Origin: DATKWD01 sp035529695
GTDB taxonomy: Bacteria; Actinomycetota; Acidimicrobiia; Acidimicrobiales; Salinilacustritrichaceae
Reading direction: 5' to 3'
Assembly: GCA_035529695.1 (NCBI GenBank)
Contig: DATKWD010000062.1
Location: 1-10,300 of the forward strand
Length of the DNA stretch: 10,300 nucleotides
Positions 6,931 through 10,300 of the stretch are shown here, piece by piece. The translations under genes were made by a program, and so were the position numbers. Under the pieces are notes generated by a model. That model searched no databases and had not been told where the DNA came from. It was given only the letters and a program-made list of their open reading frames with translations. How positions within the stretch are numbered: the first letter of the stretch is position 1; each line of letters opens with the position of its first letter.

Positions 6931-8016
6931 TCAGACTCTGAACTGCAGCTCGGCGCCTCGACCGGGATTCCCCGCGATCTCGACACTCCCGCCGACCTCT
7001 GTGATCCGGTCGGTGATCGATCGGTCGAGTCCGACACCGCGCTCCACCGCCGCGGGGTCGAATCCTTTCCCGTCGTCCTTCACCGAACAGAAGACCCCGG
7101 TGCCGTCGGGCTCGACGTAGACGGTCGCCCGGGTCGCGTCGGCGTGCTTGGCAGCGTTGGTGAGTGCCTCGCCGACCGCGCCGACCAGAGCTTCGACCTG
7201 TTCGACTCCGAGGCCGACCTCCTCGGTCATCACGACTGAGACGGGGAGCCCGTGGTGGCGTTCGATCCGGTGGGCCGTGGAGCGGAGCGCCGACCCCAGA
7301 TCGCCGCCGCCGGCCGCCACCCCGGTGCCGAACAGGTACTCGCGGAGATCCTGTTCTTGTTCGCGGGCCAGGCCGGCCAGTTCGGGGTCGTCGACGCGAC
7401 GTTGCACGACTGCGAGGGTCTGGAGCACCCCATCGTGGAGCGTGCGGGCCACCTCCTCGCGGGCTCGTGCCGAGGTGATCTGTCGCTCGGCTTCGCGCAG
7501 CCGCGCGGTGGCGAGGCCGGCGACGAGCCCGGCGAGGACATAGAGGACGATCGTCGATCCAGCCGAGGTGACGTCGTTGCGCGTCCACTCGACCGCGGGG
7601 TCGAGCAGGTCGCCCGCGAGACGACCCGCCCCCACCGCAGCCCCGGCGGCGATGCCGCCCCTGGCACCCCAGCCGACGCCCGCGGTCAGGATGCCGGCGA
7701 GGGGCCATGCCGAACCGAGCGACTGCGAGTGCGAACCGTCGTAGACGAAGGCGTCTCCGACGGCGAGGGCGACAGCCACGCCGATCTCGGTGACCACGAA
7801 CCAAGGTGCGAGGAGCTCGTGGGGGGCGGTGCGACTGAAGGTCGCGGCGGTCACGGTCACCGCCAAGGCCGCACCGGCGAGCACCGCGGCGAGGCCTGGG
7901 CGCGCCAGGGCCTGCCGATCGATCACGAGCACCACGACGAGCCACGCCATGGCCAGGCCACGGAACACGGCCAGCCCGTTGAGCAGACTCCGCACCAGAG
8001 TGTCCTCGCCGGTCAT
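6931..8016 (-). CDS. NarL-type sensor histidine kinase
   Basis: A 361-residue membrane kinase. About five hydrophobic segments occupy residues 17-170 (roughly 17-33, 40-58, 70-90, 103-132, 152-170), with no sizeable extracytoplasmic domain, so it probably senses a membrane or intracellular signal. After an amphipathic linker (ARLREAERQITSARAREEVA) comes the HisKA_3 dimerisation box with phosphoacceptor His194 in RTLHDGVLQTL. The ATPase domain has the N box EALTNAAKHA (Asn287), G1 DDGKGFD (314-320) and G2 GVGL (327-330). The matching regulator is the NarL-type gene at 4455-5084, on the same strand beyond the sulfatase. No good Shine-Dalgarno precedes the ATG; GTTGAGT ends 7 nt upstream and resembles the leaderless boxes nearby with one mismatch. 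The signal is unknown. Confidence 0.92.
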   Translation of the reverse strand: MTGEDTLVRSLLNGLAVFRGLAMAWLVVVLVIDRQALARPGLAAVLAGAALAVTVTAATFSRTAPHELLAPWFVVTEIGVAVALAVGDAFVYDGSHSQSLGSAWPLAGILTAGVGWGARGGIAAGAAVGAGRLAGDLLDPAVEWTRNDVTSAGSTIVLYVLAGLVAGLATARLREAERQITSARAREEVARTLHDGVLQTLAVVQRRVDDPELAGLAREQEQDLREYLFGTGVAAGGGDLGSALRSTAHRIERHHGLPVSVVMTEEVGLGVEQVEALVGAVGEALTNAAKHADATRATVYVEPDGTGVFCSVKDDGKGFDPAAVERGVGLDRSITDRITEVGGSVEIAGNPGRGAELQFRV

Positions 8017-8020
8017 TGCG

Positions 8021-8062
8021 TCAACTCAACCACTTCGGGCCGATGCCGGCGGCCTTGAACAT
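8021..8062 (-). CDS. Candidate 13-residue leader peptide upstream of the kinase (speculative)
   Basis: The minus strand reads MFKAAGIGPKWLS and stops 4 nt before the kinase ATG. Nearly every codon ends in G or C, as in real genes of this genome. The frame continues open upstream to the polyprenyl synthase stop (36 sense codons between stops) and is the same frame as that gene. A GGGGGCCGGG stretch precedes the ATG. It might couple translation to the kinase or be the remnant of a longer C-terminus; chance is a real alternative in such GC-rich DNA. Confidence 0.2.
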   Translation of the reverse strand: MFKAAGIGPKWLS

Positions 8063-8128
8063 GCTGCCCGGCCCCCAAGGGGCGAGATGTGCGGTGCCCT
8101 CAGAGGTCGTACGGGTCGGTCGTGGTGG

Positions 8129-9106
8129 TCACACCGCGGCCTCGACCTCGGTGAGCAGGAACTGCGCCGAGCCGGCGAGTGCCCGCTTCGCCGGTGAGTC
8201 GCCGAAGGGCTCGAGGCAGGCCACGGCTCGGTCGACGTAGGCCTGTGCGTCTTCGAGCGAAGACGCGACGGCTCCGTTCGAACGGACCAGCGAGCGGGCA
8301 CGATCGACGAGCTCTCCGTCGATCGGCGCGCCGAGCAGCGACCGCAGTTCGTCACCCCCGGGACCGCCGAGCGCCCGGAGCACCGGGAGGTTGTAGACCC
8401 CTTCGGCGATGTCGAGACCCGCAGGCTTACCGAGCTGCTCGGACGTCGCGACGAGATCGAGGACGTCGTCGACCATCTGGAAGGCCATCCCGTAGCAGCG
8501 TCCGAACTCGGTGAGCGCGTCGATGTCGTCGCGTTCGAGTTCGCCGACGATCGCGCCGACTCGACACGCGGTGGCGAACAGCGAGGCGGTCTTGCCGTCG
8601 ATCGATTCGAAGTAGTGGGCCTCGGACCGATCGAGGTTGTACGCGTCCTGGAGCTCGCGCACCTCGCCGGCGCAGAGCCGTCCGATGGTGCGAGCAAGCA
8701 GGTCGGCCACCTCGACCCCGAGGGAGGCCGCGATCTCCGACGCCTTCGCCAGGAGGAAGTCGCCCGACAGGATCGCGGTGACGTTGCCCCATCGAGCGTT
8801 CACGCTCTCGACGCCTCGTCGTGTCTCGGCCTCGTCGATCACGTCGTCGTGATAGAGCGTGCCGACTTGCACGAGTTCGACCGCGACGCCACCCATCACG
8901 ATGTCCTCGGTGACCTCGGTCCGGGTGGCCGCGGAAGCCACGGCGAACAACGGCCGGTGACGCTTGCCGCCGGCCTTGATGAGGTGACCGGCGACCTCGG
9001 TGAGGAACGAGTCGGGGATCACGACCGCCTCCTGGAGCCGCTGGTTCACCAGCGCCAGGTGGCCGTGCATGCCCGGGAACTCGAACAACGGATGCGGCGA
9101 ACCCAC
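8129..9106 (-). CDS. Long-chain polyprenyl diphosphate synthase (GrcC/IspB-like)
   Basis: A 325-residue trans-prenyltransferase that adds isopentenyl diphosphate units to an allylic primer. Seen: KAGGKRHRP (44-52), the first aspartate-rich motif DDVID (87-91) followed by EAETRRG, GDFLLAKA, GKTASLF (171-177), the second motif DDVLD (213-217) and GKPAGLD (226-232). Small residues at positions 4 and 5 before the first motif (Gly82, Thr83, in GTLYHDD) leave room for a long chain, so the product is probably C35-C50 for menaquinone rather than geranylgeranyl diphosphate. YHDDVIDEA and NARWGN resemble mycobacterial GrcC1 as I recall it. The GTG at 9106 is chosen because TAGCCT ends 6 nt upstream, a leaderless-type promoter; an ATG 12 codons later is the alternative. 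The gene is divergent from the fasciclin gene. Confidence 0.9.
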   Translation of the reverse strand: MGSPHPLFEFPGMHGHLALVNQRLQEAVVIPDSFLTEVAGHLIKAGGKRHRPLFAVASAATRTEVTEDIVMGGVAVELVQVGTLYHDDVIDEAETRRGVESVNARWGNVTAILSGDFLLAKASEIAASLGVEVADLLARTIGRLCAGEVRELQDAYNLDRSEAHYFESIDGKTASLFATACRVGAIVGELERDDIDALTEFGRCYGMAFQMVDDVLDLVATSEQLGKPAGLDIAEGVYNLPVLRALGGPGGDELRSLLGAPIDGELVDRARSLVRSNGAVASSLEDAQAYVDRAVACLEPFGDSPAKRALAGSAQFLLTEVEAAV

Positions 9107-9112
9107 GGCGTG

Positions 9113-9118
9113 AGGCTA
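9113..9118 (-). promoter_or_regulatory. -10 box (TAGCCT) of a probable leaderless promoter
   Basis: On the minus strand GTAGCCT ends 6 nt before the GTG at 9106, leaving no room for a ribosome binding site. This is the same arrangement as at 1968-1973 and 3564-3569 on the other strand, which supports both the promoter and the GTG as the start. Confidence 0.55.
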
Positions 9119-9255
9119 CGTGCTCGTCGGATCGCGGCCCCAGTCGTTCGACGAACCCGCGAGGTTTCCCGGGCCGTCTGCATCCGGAACGCTCGATCGT
9201 TGCGTAGGACCAGATGTTCAGACACGGCGGCTGCGGCCGACCTCACCAACCCACT

Positions 9256-9259
9256 GGAG
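9256..9259 (+). promoter_or_regulatory. Ribosome binding site (GGAG) of the fasciclin gene
   Basis: GGAG lies 8 nt before the ATG at 9268, in an A-rich start region (AAATCAAATG). It selects this ATG, whose product begins with a clean signal peptide, over an in-frame ATG at 9214. The 161-bp divergent gap also has an 11-bp palindrome GTTCGACGAAC (9146-9156), but I see no convincing -35/-10 pair for this gene. Confidence 0.6.
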
Positions 9260-9267
9260 CAAATCAA

Positions 9268-9948
9268 ATGCGCAAGTCCATGTTCGCCTTCTTCGCAGCC
9301 CTGCTGTTGACCTTTGGAGGCTTCGCCTCGACCGCTTCGGCGCAGGAAGATCCCGGCACGATCGTCGACATCGCCGCCGGCAACCCCGACTTCTCGACCC
9401 TCGTCGAAGCGGTCACCGCCGCCGGCCTCGTCGAGACCCTCAGCGGTCCCGGACCCTTCACGGTGTTCGCCCCGACCAACTCGGCCTTCGCGGCCGTGCC
9501 GTCCGAGACACTCGACGCCCTCCTCGCTGACCCCGAAGGTGCGCTGACCGACGTGCTCTCGCTGCACGTGATCTCGGGCAACGTGTCCTCCGAGCAGGCG
9601 ATTGCTGCCGCCGGCGGCACGGTCGACACCCTCGGTGGCCCCATCACCGTCGAGCTCGACGGTGACAACCTCGTCGTCGGCGGAGCAACCGTGATCGACG
9701 CCGACATCCCCGCCTCGAACGGCACGATCCACGTCATCGACGCAGTGATCACCGAGACGGCCCCGGCCGCCGAGCCCGCCCCCGCAGCCCCCGCAGCTCC
9801 GGCACCGACCGCCGTGAACAGCGGTGACAGTGGCCTCGCCGCCACGTCGAGCACCAACGTCGGCCTCGTCGCCCTCTTCGGTGCGCTGGCCCTCGCCGGC
9901 ATCGGCACCTCGACCTTCGCCCTCGCCCGGGCCCGTCGGGACAGCTGA
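9268..9948 (+). CDS. Secreted fasciclin-domain protein with sorting-signal-like C-terminus
   Basis: A 226-residue surface protein. Residues 1-25 form a Sec signal peptide (MRKSMFAFFAALLL...ASTASA, cleavage probably before Gln26). One fasciclin (FAS1) domain spans about 31-162, with the H1 motif FTVFAPTNSAF (64-74), LHVISG (99-104) and the closing NGTIHVIDAVI (151-161); such domains mediate adhesion. An Ala/Pro-rich linker (165-182) leads to LAATS (190-194), a hydrophobic helix (about 197-219) and a basic tail RARRDS. This order (pentapeptide, helix, basic tail) is that of a sortase signal. LAATS differs from the class E motif LAxTG only in the last residue. The next gene starts like a sortase. 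The alternative is a simple C-terminal membrane anchor. A strong terminator follows, so it may be expressed at a higher level than the sortase gene. Confidence 0.9.
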   Translation: MRKSMFAFFAALLLTFGGFASTASAQEDPGTIVDIAAGNPDFSTLVEAVTAAGLVETLSGPGPFTVFAPTNSAFAAVPSETLDALLADPEGALTDVLSLHVISGNVSSEQAIAAAGGTVDTLGGPITVELDGDNLVVGGATVIDADIPASNGTIHVIDAVITETAPAAEPAPAAPAAPAPTAVNSGDSGLAATSSTNVGLVALFGALALAGIGTSTFALARARRDS

Positions 9949-9975
9949 AGCAGCCCGACAGTTCAGTCATGATGT

Positions 9976-10001
9976 GGGCGGGAGGCTTCGGCCTCCCGCC
10001 C
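9976..10001 (+). terminator. Strong intrinsic-type terminator hairpin after the fasciclin gene
   Basis: GGGCGGGAGGC pairs perfectly over 11 bp with GCCTCCCGCCC around a TTCG tetraloop closed by C-G, an exceptionally stable loop. The tail TCGTCGTCT is only partly T-rich. It lies 27 bp after the fasciclin stop and 34 bp before the next start, so it may attenuate rather than separate expression of the two genes. Confidence 0.8.
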
Positions 10002-10035
10002 TCGTCGTCTCGCCACCCTCTCCCTGGACTGACCC

Positions 10036-10300
10036 GTGAATCGTCTCCTCGCCAAGATCGTGCTCGTCACCTCGTGCCTGGTGCTCGCGGTCACCGCAGT
10101 GATGCTGCTCAGCGCGTCCGACGAGGAACCCAGGGCGGACCTCGTCGGGCGGGCGGTGACCTCGACGACCTCGACGACCTCGACGCCGCCGACGCCGCCG
10201 ACGCTGCCGGTCGCAGCCGTCGGGTCGACGACCACGACGACCGCACCGGACCCGGGGGTGGTTCCCCAACGCCTGCAGATCCCGTCGCTGGGCGTGGATG
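10036..10300 (+). CDS. Probable sortase, N-terminal part (3' end outside window)
   Basis: 88 complete codons are visible from a GTG. The product starts with a short basic N-terminus and one hydrophobic segment (about residues 7-26), which acts as a signal anchor. A Thr/Ser/Pro-rich linker (about 41-75) follows, encoded by near-repeats of ACCTCGACG and CCGCCGACG. The end, VPQRLQIPSLGVD (76-88), matches the opening strand of actinobacterial class E/F sortases (RLxIPxLGVDA). The catalytic His, Cys (TLxTC) and Arg lie beyond the edge, so the call rests on the N-terminus and on the neighbouring protein with a sorting-like tail. The start is weakly supported: no clear Shine-Dalgarno, only GGA 8 nt upstream. 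Any other membrane-anchored protein with this opening remains possible. Confidence 0.65.
   Translation, partial: MNRLLAKIVLVTSCLVLAVTAVMLLSASDEEPRADLVGRAVTSTTSTTSTPPTPPTLPVAAVGSTTTTTAPDPGVVPQRLQIPSLGVD

Noticed and set aside
6756..7037. Extended sulfatase start at 7037
   Set aside because: The extra 94 codons overlap the kinase 3' end, include no signal peptide, and lie upstream of a clear GAGGAG ribosome binding site at the family start.
6773..7945. A 390-codon open frame on the minus strand overlapping the kinase
   Set aside because: Shifted frame of the kinase gene with an extremely Arg-rich product; the kinase frame has H, N, G1 and G2 boxes.
9186..9206. ECF-sigma promoter GGAAC...CGTA before the fasciclin gene
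   Set aside because: The spacing is 12 nt, well short of the 16-18 nt needed, and the -10 element is imperfect.
10157..10203. ACCTCGACG and CCGCCGACG tandem repeats
   Set aside because: They encode the Thr/Ser/Pro linker of the probable sortase in frame; ordinary low-complexity coding sequence rather than a separate repeat element.

Overview
The window is GC-rich, tightly packed chromosomal DNA from an actinobacterium. The coaX-lysS junction, a GrcC-like long-chain polyprenyl diphosphate synthase, a NarL-type two-component pair, a fasciclin protein with a sorting-like C-terminus, a probable sortase, and TANNNT boxes 6-7 nt upstream of start codons all fit Actinomycetota. A lineage such as Acidimicrobiia (Ilumatobacter-like) is my best guess; this rests on gene style, not on a marker gene. 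I see no tRNA, rRNA, CRISPR array, insertion sequence or phage gene.

Layout. Bases 1-4442 hold five plus-strand genes: the 3' part of coaX (type III pantothenate kinase), lysS (lysyl-tRNA synthetase, overlapping coaX by ATGA), an atypical NAD(P)-binding SDR protein, an acyltransferase-like protein overlapping it by ATGA, and an alpha/beta hydrolase. Bases 4455-9106 hold four minus-strand genes, in transcription order: polyprenyl diphosphate synthase, NarL-type histidine kinase, cytoplasmic-type arylsulfatase, and NarL/LuxR-type response regulator. Bases 9268-10300 return to the plus strand: a secreted fasciclin-domain protein, a strong hairpin terminator, and the N-terminus of a probable sortase cut by the window edge.

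How the genes fit together. coaX and lysS are housekeeping (coenzyme A synthesis, translation). The SDR/acyltransferase-like pair resembles, from memory, the mycobacterial Rv0501-Rv0502 pair, and both proteins lack the standard catalytic residues of their superfamilies. The kinase and regulator look like a matched pair but are separated by the sulfatase gene, which has its own ribosome binding site and is flanked by hairpins. The polyprenyl synthase probably supplies the menaquinone side chain. The fasciclin protein ends in a signal resembling a class E sortase site (LAATS instead of LAxTG), and the next gene begins like a sortase, suggesting a substrate-enzyme pair.

The points most worth a second look are the fasciclin/sortase pair, the sulfatase between kinase and regulator, the catalytically degenerate SDR/acyltransferase pair, the cluster of TGAAC sites before the SDR gene, and the shared GTAG(C/G)NT box just upstream of three start codons, which suggests leaderless transcription.
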